Assembly: GCF_000227295.1 (NCBI RefSeq) | Contig: NZ_JH165054.1 | Span: forward strand, 156,560-220,559 | Origin: Cutibacterium avidum ATCC 25577 | GTDB lineage: Bacteria > Actinomycetota > Actinomycetes > Propionibacteriales > Propionibacteriaceae | Length of the DNA: 64,000 nt | Direction: 5' to 3' | Part shown: positions 8,498 through 17,403 of the stretch, piece after piece | Numbering within the stretch: the first letter of the stretch is position 1 | Layout: the number at the start of each line of letters is the position of its first letter | Notes under the pieces: generated by a model | Database searches by the model: none | Told to the model about the DNA's origin: nothing | What the model saw: the letters and a program-made list of their open reading frames with translations, nothing else | Made by a program: the position numbers and the translations under genes

Positions 8498-8965
8498 TCA
8501 CGGACCGAGGCTCTTGAAAACTGGATATACGACGAGGGTTGTCCCGTCCACTTCGAAGACCTCAACCTTCTCGCCTGAGGCAATTGTCATGCCGGGCTCG
8601 ACCGACCGAGCCGACCACTCCTCGCCGTCAACCTTGACTTGTCCGTGCCCATCGGTGATCTCACTGGTCGCGACGCCGTTGGAGCCAACCAACTTGTCCA
8701 AGGACGAACGGTATCCAGGAGCCTCTCGCACCCGTCGCAACAGGGTGGGACGCAGCACCGCCAGCATGAGGATGGCAACGGCCACGGCCACGATCGCCTG
8801 GACCAGAATCATCCCCGGCAGGAAGAAAGCTGTAAGGGCACCAGCAGCCGCTCCACCAGCCAACATGAGCAGGGTGAAATCACCGGTGAGCATCTCAGTG
8901 CAGGCCAGCACCGCCGAGCCGACCAGCCAGACCAGCCACGGCCAGTCCTCGAAGGGCTCCATCAC
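8498..8965 (-). CDS. NfeD-family membrane protein
   Basis: A 155-residue NfeD-like protein of the short type without the ClpP-like protease domain. The N-terminal half has three or four hydrophobic segments (from WLVWLVGSAVLACTEM to LVQAIVAVAVAILMLAVL). The C-terminal half is an OB-fold domain starting near LVGSNGVATSEI, with GQVKVDGEEWSARS and the terminal VEVFEVDGTTLVVYP typical of the family. It sits between an ABC ATPase (22 bp upstream) and the SPFH gene (85 bp downstream), the usual NfeD-stomatin pairing, and they probably act together in membrane organisation. The start is GTG 8965 or the adjacent ATG 8962, behind GGGAG. Confidence 0.85.
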   Translation of the reverse strand: MMEPFEDWPWLVWLVGSAVLACTEMLTGDFTLLMLAGGAAAGALTAFFLPGMILVQAIVAVAVAILMLAVLRPTLLRRVREAPGYRSSLDKLVGSNGVATSEITDGHGQVKVDGEEWSARSVEPGMTIASGEKVEVFEVDGTTLVVYPVFKSLGP

Positions 8966-8987
8966 GGCGTTCTCCCGTCGTCAGATA

Positions 8988-9773
8988 TCAGTGAGCGGCG
9001 CGAGCGTTCCATCGGCCATCGACATGGCTGACGGTCAGCGGCATTCCGAAGGCACCCGAGAGAACCTCGGAGGTCAGGGTCGTCTCAACTGGCCCAGCAG
9101 CCACGATGCGGCCGTCAGCCATGATCAGGGCATGGGTGACGCCAGCCGGGATCTCCTCCAGGTGATGGGTGACGAGCACTGAGGCAGGAGCATCAGGATC
9201 GGTGAAGACGGACGAGAGCACGTCAACCAACTGCTCACGACCGGCGAGATCGAGGCCCGCCGCGGGCTCGTCCAGGAGCAGCAGCTCAGGATCAGTCATG
9301 AGTGCTCGGGCAATTTCGACCCGCTTGCGCTCCCCCTCGCTGAGGGTGCCCCAGGTGCGATCAACCATGCCGACCAGACCCATACGCTCCAGCAACTCAT
9401 CGGCGCGGGTGACATCCTGCTCGTCATAGGCTTCACGCCAGCGTCCGACGACAGCCCAGGCAGCCGAGACGACGATGTTCCCGACCTTCTCCTGGGCCGG
9501 GATGCGGTGTGCCAGGGCCGAGGAGGCCATGCCGATACGTGGGCGCAGCTCAAAGACATCGACGGCTCCGAGGATCTCATCGAGGATTTCGACCAATCCC
9601 TCAGTGGGGTGAAGCTCAGCTCCCAAGACCTGCAGAAGGGTCGTCTTTCCCGCCCCATTGGGGCCAACCATCACCCAACGCTGGCCTTCTTCGACGTCGA
9701 GGTCGACATTGTCGAGGATCCATCGCTCCCCGCGTCGGACTCCCACGCCTGCCAACTGCGCCACTGCACTCAT
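8988..9773 (-). CDS. ABC transporter ATP-binding protein (stand-alone)
   Basis: About 261 residues with a complete nucleotide-binding domain: Walker A GPNGAGKTT, signature LSEGERKRVEIARAL, Walker B LLLLDEPAAGLD and the switch histidine in VLVTHHLEEI. The order and spacing resemble the YlmA/ModF-like subgroup of single ABC ATPases. No permease is encoded nearby, so the partner is unknown. The ATG at 9773 (MSAVAQL) is preferred over an upstream in-frame start. It appears to lead an operon with nfeD and the SPFH gene. Confidence 0.85.
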   Translation of the reverse strand: MSAVAQLAGVGVRRGERWILDNVDLDVEEGQRWVMVGPNGAGKTTLLQVLGAELHPTEGLVEILDEILGAVDVFELRPRIGMASSALAHRIPAQEKVGNIVVSAAWAVVGRWREAYDEQDVTRADELLERMGLVGMVDRTWGTLSEGERKRVEIARALMTDPELLLLDEPAAGLDLAGREQLVDVLSSVFTDPDAPASVLVTHHLEEIPAGVTHALIMADGRIVAAGPVETTLTSEVLSGAFGMPLTVSHVDGRWNARAAH

Positions 9774-9886
9774 GCGTATGAACTTACCTTGTGTCGGCGA
9801 CATTCACTGGCTGGCGCGACGAGGTTGGCGTGGTGTTGCCGGGAACTGTGGCCTTCGATGTCATCTCAGGCGTCTAATCTGGGCAG

Positions 9887-10627
9887 GTGCTCGAGATCTG
9901 CTGCCGTCTCACCTGTCTGCTCAACGAGCTGTGTACCGGTCGCACGACCGCTCCCCATGCCGAGGCGGAGCTGTTGGGGATGGCGGCGGCCCACCACGTT
10001 CATGATCCCGAGGAAATCCTCGGCCTGTCCGAGCACGATCCGCTGTCCTCGGTCCCGATACGGATGGCCCTGGCCCGGATCTCCCACGCCCCCCACGACT
10101 CCCCGGTGTTCTGGGGCCTCCTACTGCCCGCCCCCGGCCAGCTCGCCGGTCTGCGCGGTCCAGCTCGGGTCAATCACGCGGCTCTCGACGCCGGGGCTGT
10201 CATCATTTGTCATCAAGGCTCGGCTGCCGTGCCCGCCGGTACGGCGTGGATCCCCCAGCCTGTCGGTTCTGCCATGCAGTGGGCTATCGCCCGAGCAGTA
10301 GCTCCGCTGTCCCCACCAACTCCCGCCGATGCGGCTCCCCTGCTTCGTTCGGCGATGACGGCCACGGCATCCCGGCTCAGTGATCTGGGCATGGTCGCCG
10401 GGGAACGTCCTGAGGCCATTGCCCCTCATCTGACCGGTCACCGCCCCTCCGACCAGAGGCTCCTCGACTCGGCATGGACCGTGTTGACCGCCTGTGACGC
10501 CGGACTCGCCTCTGCCCACCAGCTGATCACGGCCCACAGCGCACACACGCGGGAGGCGGCGCTGCGCCAGTTGCGCAACGCCGCCTCCCAAGCGATCACA
10601 GCAGCCACCTCGTGGCCGCTGACCTGA
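9887..10627 (+). CDS. Hypothetical protein, actinobacterial
   Basis: A 246-residue protein that I do not recognise. It has no clear signal peptide and no membrane segment; the composition is Ala-, His- and Pro-rich with short helical stretches (for example AAPLLRSAMTATASRLSDLG and the final TREAALRQLRNAASQAI). Codon use matches neighbours, with strong third-position GC, so it is probably real. The GTG start at 9887 lies 113 bp from the divergent ABC ATPase start, and the gene ends directly against the stop codon of fabI on the other strand. Confidence 0.6.
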   Translation: MLEICCRLTCLLNELCTGRTTAPHAEAELLGMAAAHHVHDPEEILGLSEHDPLSSVPIRMALARISHAPHDSPVFWGLLLPAPGQLAGLRGPARVNHAALDAGAVIICHQGSAAVPAGTAWIPQPVGSAMQWAIARAVAPLSPPTPADAAPLLRSAMTATASRLSDLGMVAGERPEAIAPHLTGHRPSDQRLLDSAWTVLTACDAGLASAHQLITAHSAHTREAALRQLRNAASQAITAATSWPLT

Positions 10628-11401
10628 TCAGGCTCCGGTCGAACCCATGCCTCCGTCGACGTGGATCATCTCGCCGGTGGTGGCGGGGAACCAGTCGGAC
10701 AGCAGGGCAACGATCCCCTTGGCGGCAGGAGTGGTGTCCTTGGTGTCCCAGCCGAGCGGGGCACGCTCTCCCCACAGGTCGTTGAAGGCGTCGGCGCCGG
10801 GAATGGCTGTCTTGGCCATGGTGTCCAACGGGCCGGCCGAGACGAGGTTGCAGCGAACTCCCCTGGGACCCATGTAGCGGGCCAGATAACGGTTGGCCGA
10901 CTCCAGCCCAGCCTTGGCAACTCCCATCCAGTCGTAGAAGGGCCAGGAAACGGTGGCGTCGAAGGTCAGACCGACGACGGAGGCATGCTCGGCGAGCATC
11001 CCGTCGAGGGCGGTGATGAGGGAGACGTAGGAGTAGGTGGAAGTGTGCACCGCCACCGAGACGTCCTCCCACTCGGTCTCGAGGAACTTGCCGCCCAGGG
11101 CCGTCTTCGGGTTGGCGAAGGCGATGGCGTGGACGACGCCGTCGAGCTTCTCCACCCCGAGGTCGCGCAGTTGCTGGGGCAGGGCGGCGAGCTGGTCGTC
11201 GTCGGTGACGTCAAGCTCCAGCACCTCCGGCACCGGATCGAGCTTGCGCACTGCGCGACGAGTGACCCCGACCGCCCGAGGCAGGTTGGAGACGATGACC
11301 CGTGCACCCTGCTCCTGGGCGATCTGAGCCACCTTGAACGCAATCGAGGTGTGCATCGTCACGCCGGTGACGAGGATGGTGCGTCCTTCAAGAAGCCCCA
11401 T
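10628..11401 (-). CDS. fabI: Enoyl-[acyl-carrier-protein] reductase (NADH), FabI/InhA type
   Basis: Catalyses the last step of each fatty-acid elongation round, reducing the trans-2-enoyl chain with NADH. The 257-residue protein starts with the FabI version of the Rossmann motif (VTGVTMHTSIAFKVA) and has the active-site pair Y156 and K163 in FYDWMGVAK. F147 matches InhA F149 in position. The HVDGGMGSTGA end is FabI-like. It lies 41 bp downstream of fabG, the same order as mabA-inhA in mycobacteria, so the two are probably co-transcribed. Being the InhA relative, it is a candidate target for FabI-class inhibitors; sensitivity cannot be judged from sequence. Confidence 0.93.
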   Translation of the reverse strand: MGLLEGRTILVTGVTMHTSIAFKVAQIAQEQGARVIVSNLPRAVGVTRRAVRKLDPVPEVLELDVTDDDQLAALPQQLRDLGVEKLDGVVHAIAFANPKTALGGKFLETEWEDVSVAVHTSTYSYVSLITALDGMLAEHASVVGLTFDATVSWPFYDWMGVAKAGLESANRYLARYMGPRGVRCNLVSAGPLDTMAKTAIPGADAFNDLWGERAPLGWDTKDTTPAAKGIVALLSDWFPATTGEMIHVDGGMGSTGA

Positions 11402-11442
11402 GGTGATGTCCTTCCAGTCGATGGGGATGGATGTACGTGGTG

Positions 11443-12162
11443 TCAGTGGCCCATGCCGAGCCCGCCGTCGACGGGGACCACGGCACCGGAGATGTACCCG
11501 GCGGGGTCGGAGACGAGGAACCGGACAGCGGCGACGACATCGTCAACCGTTCCCAACCGCTTGGCCGGGATACGCTCCAGATAGTCGTCGACGACCTTCT
11601 CGGGCAGTTCGTCAGTCATGTCGGTGGAGATGAAACCGGGAGCGACGAGGTTGCAGGTGATGCCACGGGAACCGAGCTCGCGGGTTACGGACCGGGCGAT
11701 ACCGACCATGCCGGCCTTCGACGCGGCATAGTTGACCTGGCCAGGCGAACCGAGCAGGCCGACCACTGAGGAGGTCAGGACGATGCGCCCGAACCGGGCG
11801 CGAGTCATCGCCCTGGCGGCGCGACGAATGACGCGGTAGGCACCAGTGAGGTTGGTGTCGAGAACGTCGGTGAAGTCCTCTTCCTTCATACGGGCGAGGA
11901 GTCCGTCCCGAGTGATGCCTGCGTTGGCGATGAGCACCTCAACCGGGCCGAACTCCTTCTCCACCTGGCTGAATGCTGCGTCGACAGAGTCCGCGTCGGT
12001 GACATCGCAGGCGACCGGCAGCACCCCCTCAGGTGCGGTGGCCGAGCGACTCGTGGCAGCCACTCGGTATCCCTGTGCGTGCAGATCTGCGGCGATCGCA
12101 GCACCGATACCGCGCGATCCACCTGTGACGAGGGCAACGCGGCCCGGGGTGTCTGGACTCAT
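11443..12162 (-). CDS. fabG: 3-oxoacyl-[acyl-carrier-protein] reductase
   Basis: Short-chain dehydrogenase of 239 residues that reduces 3-oxoacyl-ACP with NADPH in fatty-acid synthesis. It has the cofactor motif TGGSRGIG (13-20), the NAG motif (NAGITRDGLL, 80-89) and the catalytic Ser in LTSSVVG (131-132), Y145 and K149 (NYAASKAG). The text VNYAASKAGMVG and the ending PVDGGLGMGH are typical FabG/MabA. First gene of the fabG-fabI unit; its start lies 78 bp from the divergent DUF3099 gene. Confidence 0.93.
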   Translation of the reverse strand: MSPDTPGRVALVTGGSRGIGAAIAADLHAQGYRVAATSRSATAPEGVLPVACDVTDADSVDAAFSQVEKEFGPVEVLIANAGITRDGLLARMKEEDFTDVLDTNLTGAYRVIRRAARAMTRARFGRIVLTSSVVGLLGSPGQVNYAASKAGMVGIARSVTRELGSRGITCNLVAPGFISTDMTDELPEKVVDDYLERIPAKRLGTVDDVVAAVRFLVSDPAGYISGAVVPVDGGLGMGH

Positions 12163-12240
12163 GGAATGAACCTATCGCAGGCCACCACCAAGAGCTCGGA
12201 CGGTTCGACCTGATTGGCGTCACAGACCTAGGCTGGACGG

Positions 12241-12585
12241 GTGAGTGACGCTGCACGTGTTCGGTGGCACAGGGGGAACCATGACTCCCGGCACTCCATC
12301 ACGTCCGCCAAGAGATCTGCCAGCGAGGACCTGGAGATGCGTCAGCGTCGCTATCTGTGGTCAATGCTGGTGCGAACCTTGTGCTTCATCGGGCTCGTCA
12401 TCACCCCCAGTCCCTGGCGGTGGACCTTCCTGCTGGGGGCTGCCGTCATCCCTGCCATCGCTGTCGTCCTCGGCAATGCGGCGGACCGACGCACCACTGA
12501 CACCTTGCCCTCCCAGCACGCTGAGGAAACTCGCGGGGAGCTGAACCCGGCCGTGACGATCCATGGAGAGGTCGACGAGAACTGA
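12241..12585 (+). CDS. DUF3099 membrane protein
   Basis: A 114-residue actinobacterial protein with the DUF3099 pattern: an [20 protein letters not shown]-type cytosolic head, then two membrane helices (about 40-55 and 60-77) with [10 protein letters not shown] and [13 protein letters not shown]. The tail is polar. Function is unknown. The GTG at 12241 starts it. It is followed by SURF1 and rlmA on the same strand, with 71 bp between it and SURF1. Confidence 0.8.
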   Translation: MSDAARVRWHRGNHDSRHSITSAKRSASEDLEMRQRRYLWSMLVRTLCFIGLVITPSPWRWTFLLGAAVIPAIAVVLGNAADRRTTDTLPSQHAEETRGELNPAVTIHGEVDEN

Positions 12586-12656
12586 ATCCTGGGCATGGAT
12601 CGGACGCCTGAGACCTGTTGGCAGCCAACGTGGCAGGACCAACTAGGCTCGAGGAC

Positions 12657-13448
12657 GTGAAGAAGCTGTGGGTTCGATGGGTGGCCCTGACCCTCCTGGT
12701 CATTGTGCTGGGCCTGGTCATGGTACGCCTCGGCGAATGGCAACTGCACCGACTGTCGGGCCGCCGCGAAGCCAATGAGATCATCCGTACCAACGAGAAC
12801 AAGCGACCGGTCGAGTGGTCGACCCTCATGGGTCAGCACCCGGTGACCGCGCAGGAACAGTGGCGCCCGGCCACCATCACCGGCACCTTCGACACGGCTC
12901 ACGAGCTTCAGGTGCGTTATCGCAGCAATGGCGATGACGAAGGGTCCGAGGTCGTCACCCCCATCGTCACCAAGGATGGTCAGCACGTTCTCATCGATCG
13001 CGGCTTCCTCAAGCGATCCTCCACCACCGGTGACAATCAGGCCTTGCCACCAGCGCCTTCTGGAACCGTGACGATCACCGGGCGGGTCAAGGGCAACGAA
13101 CACGGCAAGCCCACCGCCACCGACCCGGTACGGGGCAAGGTCAGGCTCATCAACTCCGACGCCATCGGCAAGGCGCAGGGGATTACCTACGTCAACGGTT
13201 ACATCACGGCCACCTCGATGGCCCCGGCCCAGAGCGGTCTGGTTCCCCTGGAACTTCCAGAACTCGATGATGGCCCGCACCTGTCCTATGCCATCCAGTG
13301 GTTCTGCTTCACCGCCATCGCGGTGATCGGTCTCTTCGTGCTCATCCGAGGTGATGTCAAGGATCGTCAGAAGCGCCGGGCCAAGGCCAACCGGATCTCG
13401 GCGCCCAAGGAGTCCGAGACTACCGAGACGAGGACGACCACCAAGTGA
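12657..13448 (+). CDS. SURF1 family cytochrome oxidase biogenesis protein
   Basis: About 263 residues with the SURF1 layout: an N-terminal membrane helix (WVALTLLVIVLGLVMVRLG followed by the conserved EWQLHRL), an extracytoplasmic domain (REANEIIRTN, RPATITGTFD, VLIDRGFL) and a C-terminal helix starting after LSYAIQWFCF. SURF1 helps insert heme A into the aa3-type cytochrome c oxidase. That fits ctaA and ctaB elsewhere in the window. The GTG at 12657 is favoured because it starts just before the charged residues of helix 1; TTG 12618 is the alternative. It overlaps rlmA by 4 bp. Confidence 0.85.
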   Translation: MKKLWVRWVALTLLVIVLGLVMVRLGEWQLHRLSGRREANEIIRTNENKRPVEWSTLMGQHPVTAQEQWRPATITGTFDTAHELQVRYRSNGDDEGSEVVTPIVTKDGQHVLIDRGFLKRSSTTGDNQALPPAPSGTVTITGRVKGNEHGKPTATDPVRGKVRLINSDAIGKAQGITYVNGYITATSMAPAQSGLVPLELPELDDGPHLSYAIQWFCFTAIAVIGLFVLIRGDVKDRQKRRAKANRISAPKESETTETRTTTK

Positions 13449-14266
13449 CGCCGACCTTGTCCCTGGCCCTGCCGTGGCTGGTGTGCCCGACCTGTCAACG
13501 CCGTGGCCACGAAAGACCCATGGATTTCGATGGGAGGTCCCTGCGCTGCGAGGAAGGCCATTGTCTCGACATCGCCAAACAGGGCCATGTGACGATGACG
13601 ACCTCCCCAGCCGGGGCGAACGCTGACACCTCCGCGATGCTCACGTCACGTCAGCGGGTACTTGACGCCGGTCTCTTCCACGACCTCGACGGGCGTCTCA
13701 CCGAGATCCTCGCCGAACGCAGGAGCATCGTCGAGGTCGGGGCTGGAACGGGACATCATCTGGCACAGGTCCTCGAAGGTCACGCAACTGCCCACGGTCT
13801 GGCCACCGATGTCTCATCAGCAGCCATTCGCAAGGCAGCGAGAGCCCATCCTCGGATGGCAGCTGTCGTCGCCGACACCTGGGCCGGTCTACCGATCCGC
13901 ACCGGGTGCATGGACGCCGTGTTGTGCGTTTTCGCGCCGCGCAACCGCGACGAGTTCAAGCGCATACTGCGTCCCGACGGCCTCCTCGTCGTCGTCACTC
14001 CCCTGCCCGAGCATCTGCACCAGTTGCGCGAGACAACCGGGATGATCGGTATCCAGCCCCACAAGCATGACGAACTCGTGGCCGGTCTGGAATCACAGTT
14101 CGAGGTTGCCGGACATGAGGAGATCAGCACCGTCGTCGGCCTCGACGGGCCGACGGCTTCAGACGTCGTCGCGATGGGGCCCAGCGCCCACCACGTCCAG
14201 GACATTCATGTGGATGCGGTGGAAGTCACCTCAGCGGTGGAGATCACCACCCTGATCCCGCGCTGA
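13445..14266 (+). CDS. rlmA: 23S rRNA (guanine-N1)-methyltransferase, RlmA type
   Basis: A 273-residue methyltransferase modifying a guanine in 23S rRNA helix 35. The N-terminal zinc finger has C14, C17, C35 and H39 (CPTC and RCEEGH), and the SAM-binding motif is VEVGAGTGHHL near residue 95. The CVFAPRNRDEFKRILRPDGL stretch is characteristic of RlmA. GTG 13445 overlaps the SURF1 stop (GTGA), implying translational coupling. Gram-positive members (RlmA-II, TlrB) methylate G748 and affect tylosin-type macrolides, but whether this one targets G745 or G748 cannot be told here. Confidence 0.85.
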   Translation: MTPTLSLALPWLVCPTCQRRGHERPMDFDGRSLRCEEGHCLDIAKQGHVTMTTSPAGANADTSAMLTSRQRVLDAGLFHDLDGRLTEILAERRSIVEVGAGTGHHLAQVLEGHATAHGLATDVSSAAIRKAARAHPRMAAVVADTWAGLPIRTGCMDAVLCVFAPRNRDEFKRILRPDGLLVVVTPLPEHLHQLRETTGMIGIQPHKHDELVAGLESQFEVAGHEEISTVVGLDGPTASDVVAMGPSAHHVQDIHVDAVEVTSAVEITTLIPR

Positions 14267-14288
14267 TCACGGTCGACGCGTACGACCC

Positions 14289-14795
14289 TCAGAACTGACG
14301 AGGCTCTGCTGCGTGTTCGACCTCGTCGAGTCGACGACGAGCCTTGCGCACCTTGCGGTCGGCCTTCTCGGCCTTGGCACGATGCTTGTTGAGGGTCGCC
14401 TTGGCCGCCTTGCGGCGGGACTTCCCGGCTCCCTTGCGACGCAGTTTGCGCAATGCCTTCTCAGCCTTGCGTGCCTTGCGGTCGGCCTTCTCCGCACGGG
14501 CCACTGCGGTCTCGACGGCCAGGCGGAGGGCCTCGACGTCGGGCTGATCATCTGCCTGTTCCTGCTGCACGGTCTCACGCTCGGCCTTGGTCTCAGGCGA
14601 CGCCGGGTCCGCACCACCACGAGGACGAAACTCAACCCCAGCTTCCCGCAAGAGCTTCTGCACCAGTCCGTAGGACCGTCCGGACTCGCGTGCCAGCAAC
14701 CGGATGGACGCACCTTGGTTGTATCGACCCGCCAATTCCTCGGCCATCGCCTGTCTGGCCTCTCCAACCAGTCTGGGCGCACGTGTGACCATCAA
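14289..14795 (-). CDS. Helix-turn-helix protein with lysine/arginine-rich coiled-coil tail
   Basis: A 168-residue protein in two parts. Residues 1-62 match a small conserved actinobacterial HTH protein (EELAGRYNQGASIRLLARE, GRSYGLVQKLLREAGV, then RPRGG), usually 65-80 residues long and next to an ABC-F gene, as with M. tuberculosis Rv1473A. Residues 85-160 are an extra highly basic helical tail with repeated KAEKADRKARKAEKAL-like units. The tail looks like a nucleic-acid-binding or nucleoid-associated extension. It lies 65 bp downstream of the ABC-F gene on the same strand and may be transcribed with it. Start could be either of the two first methionine codons. Confidence 0.8.
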   Translation of the reverse strand: MMVTRAPRLVGEARQAMAEELAGRYNQGASIRLLARESGRSYGLVQKLLREAGVEFRPRGGADPASPETKAERETVQQEQADDQPDVEALRLAVETAVARAEKADRKARKAEKALRKLRRKGAGKSRRKAAKATLNKHRAKAEKADRKVRKARRRLDEVEHAAEPRQF

Positions 14796-14860
14796 CCCTC
14801 CTCGACAACGTCCTGTGCGCCCTCATGCTACGGCATGTCATGGTCGTCAGGACTGCAATA

Positions 14861-16459
14861 TCAGGCCAGACTGATGAGCTCGGCGTAGTCAGCGCTCCAC
14901 ATGTCCTCAGTGCCGTCGGGCAACACAAGCACCCGATCAGGGTCGAGGGCATGGACGGCTCCCTCGTCGTGGGTGACGAGAATGATCGCCCCACCGAAGT
15001 GGCCAATGGCGTCGAGGACCTGCTCTCGGCTGGCCGGGTCAAGGTTGTTGGTCGGCTCGTCGAGCAGCAGCACATTGGCCGAGGAGACGACGAGGGTGGC
15101 CAGGGCAAGACGGGTCTTCTCGCCGCCGGAGAGCACCCCAGCCGGTTTGTGGACGTCGTCGCCAGTGAAGAGGAAGGAGCCCAGCACTTTGCGCATCTCG
15201 GTCTCGTCAAGATCAGCCGCTGCGCTGGCCATGTTCTCCAGCACAGTGCGATCCATGTCCAGCAGGTCGTGCTCCTGGGCGAAATAGCCCAGTTTGAGGC
15301 CATGCCCGGCGATGACCTCGCCGGTGTCGGGGGTCTCCTTGCCGGCCAGGATCCGAAGCAGGGTTGTCTTTCCGGCACCATTGAGCCCCAGGACGACGAC
15401 CTGGGATCCCCGGTCAATGGCCAGGTCCACCCCAGTGAAGACCTCCAGGGAACCGTAGGTCTTGGTGAGGTTGCGGGCCATCAGAGGCGTCTTGCCACAG
15501 GGGGCCGGGTCGGGGAAGCGGATGGCGGCCACCTTGTCGACAGCTCTCTCTCCCTCTACCCCGGCAAGCAGCTTCTCGGCGCGCCGGGCCATCTGCTGGG
15601 CGGCAACGGCCTTCGTCGCCTTGGCATGCAGCTTGTCAGCCTGAACCTGCAGGGCAGCAGCCTTGCGCTCGGCGTTGATCCTCTCCTTGTGACGACGCTT
15701 CTCGTCAGCAGCCCGCTGCTCCAGATAGAGCTTCCACCCCATGGAGTAGATGTCGAGGGTGGCGCGGTTGGCGTCGAGGTGGAAGACCTTGTTGACGGTG
15801 GCCTCCACCAGACCGGTGTCGTGGGAGATCATGAGAACCCCGCCCGAGTAGGACTGCAGAAAGCTGCGCAGCCAGACGATGGAGTCGGCGTCCAGGTGGT
15901 TGGTCGGCTCGTCCAGGAGGAGGGTGTCTGCCCCGGAAAACAGGATGCGCGCCAGCTCGACTCGACGACGCTGACCACCGGAAAGGTTCTTGAGTGGCTG
16001 GGACAGCACGCGATCGTCAAGTCCCAGGTTCGACGCGATCCGAGCAGCCTCGGCAGAGGCTCCGTAACCGCCAGCGGCGATGAGACGGTCCTCCGCCTTG
16101 GAGTACTTGTCCATCGCGACCGCCCGCTCCTCGTCGGAGCCGTTGGCCATCTGGTGCTCCAGGGTACGCATCCGTTCGAGCATGTGGTCCAGGCCACGGG
16201 CCGAGAGGATTCGTGCTCGGGCGATGGTCTCCATGTCAGGATCGCGAGGGTCCTGAGGCAGGTAGCCGAGTTCCCCGGTACGTCTCACCGAACCTGCGGC
16301 GGGTAGCCCCTCACCCGCCAGGATGCGGGTCAGGGTCGTCTTGCCGGCACCATTTCGACCCACCAAACCGATCTTGTCCCCAGCGGTGACCTGGAAACTC
16401 ACTGGGTTGAGCAGGAGTCTGGCTCCGACTCGCACCTCCACATCCTTGACCTGCAGCAC
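14861..16459 (-). CDS. ABC-F family ATPase (ribosome-associated)
   Basis: About 532 residues with two nucleotide-binding domains and no membrane segments, the ABC-F layout. Domain 1 has GRNGAGKTT, LSGGQRRRVELARIL and LLLDEPTNHLD. A basic helical linker follows (about 235-320, with KRRHKERINAERKAAALQ). Domain 2 has GLNGAGKTT, LSGGEKTRLALATLV and LLLDEPTNNLD. ABC-F proteins bind the ribosome E site and either act on stalled ribosomes or protect against antibiotics; sequence alone does not separate these. The GTG at 16459 is preferred over TTG 16495. It pairs with the downstream HTH gene as Rv1473 does with Rv1473A. Confidence 0.9.
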   Translation of the reverse strand: MLQVKDVEVRVGARLLLNPVSFQVTAGDKIGLVGRNGAGKTTLTRILAGEGLPAAGSVRRTGELGYLPQDPRDPDMETIARARILSARGLDHMLERMRTLEHQMANGSDEERAVAMDKYSKAEDRLIAAGGYGASAEAARIASNLGLDDRVLSQPLKNLSGGQRRRVELARILFSGADTLLLDEPTNHLDADSIVWLRSFLQSYSGGVLMISHDTGLVEATVNKVFHLDANRATLDIYSMGWKLYLEQRAADEKRRHKERINAERKAAALQVQADKLHAKATKAVAAQQMARRAEKLLAGVEGERAVDKVAAIRFPDPAPCGKTPLMARNLTKTYGSLEVFTGVDLAIDRGSQVVVLGLNGAGKTTLLRILAGKETPDTGEVIAGHGLKLGYFAQEHDLLDMDRTVLENMASAAADLDETEMRKVLGSFLFTGDDVHKPAGVLSGGEKTRLALATLVVSSANVLLLDEPTNNLDPASREQVLDAIGHFGGAIILVTHDEGAVHALDPDRVLVLPDGTEDMWSADYAELISLA

Positions 16460-16513
16460 CGGCCCATCTTCCCCCGTCCTGACGCCTTGGACCAAATGGA
16501 GAGTCTGGAGGAA

Positions 16514-17014
16514 TCAGCGTCCCAAGGTCATGGGGACGTGATCGATACCTGCCTCGTCGAAGTGCGGCCCGGTGACGACGAAACCGAAATCGCCGTACCA
16601 GTTCTCCAGGTACGACTGAGCGTGCAAGGTGATCTCCTTGTCGGCGGCGCACGCAAGTTCAAGGGCCAGATCCAGCATGCGCCGGCCAATATGGAGGCCG
16701 CGGTGGTCGTCGTCGACGACAACTCGCCCGATGACGATGTGGTCGTCGTCGTCAAGGATGCGCAGGGTTCCAACCGGATGCCCATCGACCGAGGCCCACA
16801 CCAGGACCGTGGTGGGTTCGAGTTCTCGTCCGTCCAGGTCCGGCTCAGTGCACTGTTGCTCCCCGTTGAACACTGCGCTGCGCAGCCACAGACATTCGTA
16901 GAGGGTGGTGGCGTCCATCCGCGTGGCGTGATCGTGATGAAGGGTGACAACGCCTTTTCCAGGGTCTTTCCGGGCGACGTTGGGTTCATTTCCCCGCGCG
17001 AAAGGAGACATCAT
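16514..17014 (-). CDS. GNAT acetyltransferase, ElaA family
   Basis: About 166 residues with the ElaA pattern: TLYECLWLRSAVFNGEQQC, then LDGRELEP, the acetyl-CoA motif region IGRVVVDDDHRGLHIGRRML (RGxxIG loop) and the C-terminal LHAQSYLENWYGDFGF with GIDHVPM. E. coli ElaA is a GNAT of uncertain substrate. The start is unsure: ATGs at 17023, 17014 and 17011 are in frame, and the later ones leave room for the divergent gene at 17033 whose ATG is only about 20 bp away. Confidence 0.85.
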   Translation of the reverse strand: MMSPFARGNEPNVARKDPGKGVVTLHHDHATRMDATTLYECLWLRSAVFNGEQQCTEPDLDGRELEPTTVLVWASVDGHPVGTLRILDDDDHIVIGRVVVDDDHRGLHIGRRMLDLALELACAADKEITLHAQSYLENWYGDFGFVVTGPHFDEAGIDHVPMTLGR

Positions 17015-17032
17015 GCCCCACATCTTGACAGA

Positions 17033-17392
17033 ATGTCAGACATGAGTACGCCACGCCGAGCAGCACCAGAGGATGACGACGACCTTGAGGACGTCGTCCG
17101 TTCATGGCGCCGGTACCTGATTCTCGTCATCTGCGGTGTTGTCGTCGCCGTGCTTGGATTGGGGATATTCGGATATCTCGCGTGGTGGTCCCTCTGCGAC
17201 CAGGCCGCCGACGTGTGCCAGCGTGGTGAACCCGTCACCTACTGGTGCTCGGTGGTCGCCCTGGGCGTTCTTGGCCTCATCATTGGCGTCCTGACGCAGA
17301 TCTGGTTGGAGAAACGGTGGTGGCACCTGTTGGCCATCGTCATTCCAGCCGTGCTGGTCGTCGCTGGCGTCATCTGCTGGTTCGCCGTCTGA
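17033..17392 (+). CDS. Small membrane protein, unknown function
   Basis: A 119-residue protein with an acidic cytosolic head (APEDDDDLEDVVRSWRRY) and three membrane helices (YLILVICGVVVAVLGLGIFG; VTYWCSVVALGVLGLIIGVL; HLLAIVIPAVLVVAGVICW). Two cysteines lie in the first external loop (LCDQAADVCQRG), possibly a disulfide. No family recognised; small three-helix proteins of this kind are common in actinobacteria. It is followed after 11 bp by the zinc peptidase gene, so the two are likely co-transcribed. Confidence 0.65.
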   Translation: MSDMSTPRRAAPEDDDDLEDVVRSWRRYLILVICGVVVAVLGLGIFGYLAWWSLCDQAADVCQRGEPVTYWCSVVALGVLGLIIGVLTQIWLEKRWWHLLAIVIPAVLVVAGVICWFAV

Positions 17393-17403
17393 AACGGGGC
17401 GTC

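Noticed and set aside
14825-16306. 493-codon plus-strand frame opposite the ABC-F gene
   Set aside because: Antisense shadow of two ATPase domains; its product has no recognisable motifs.
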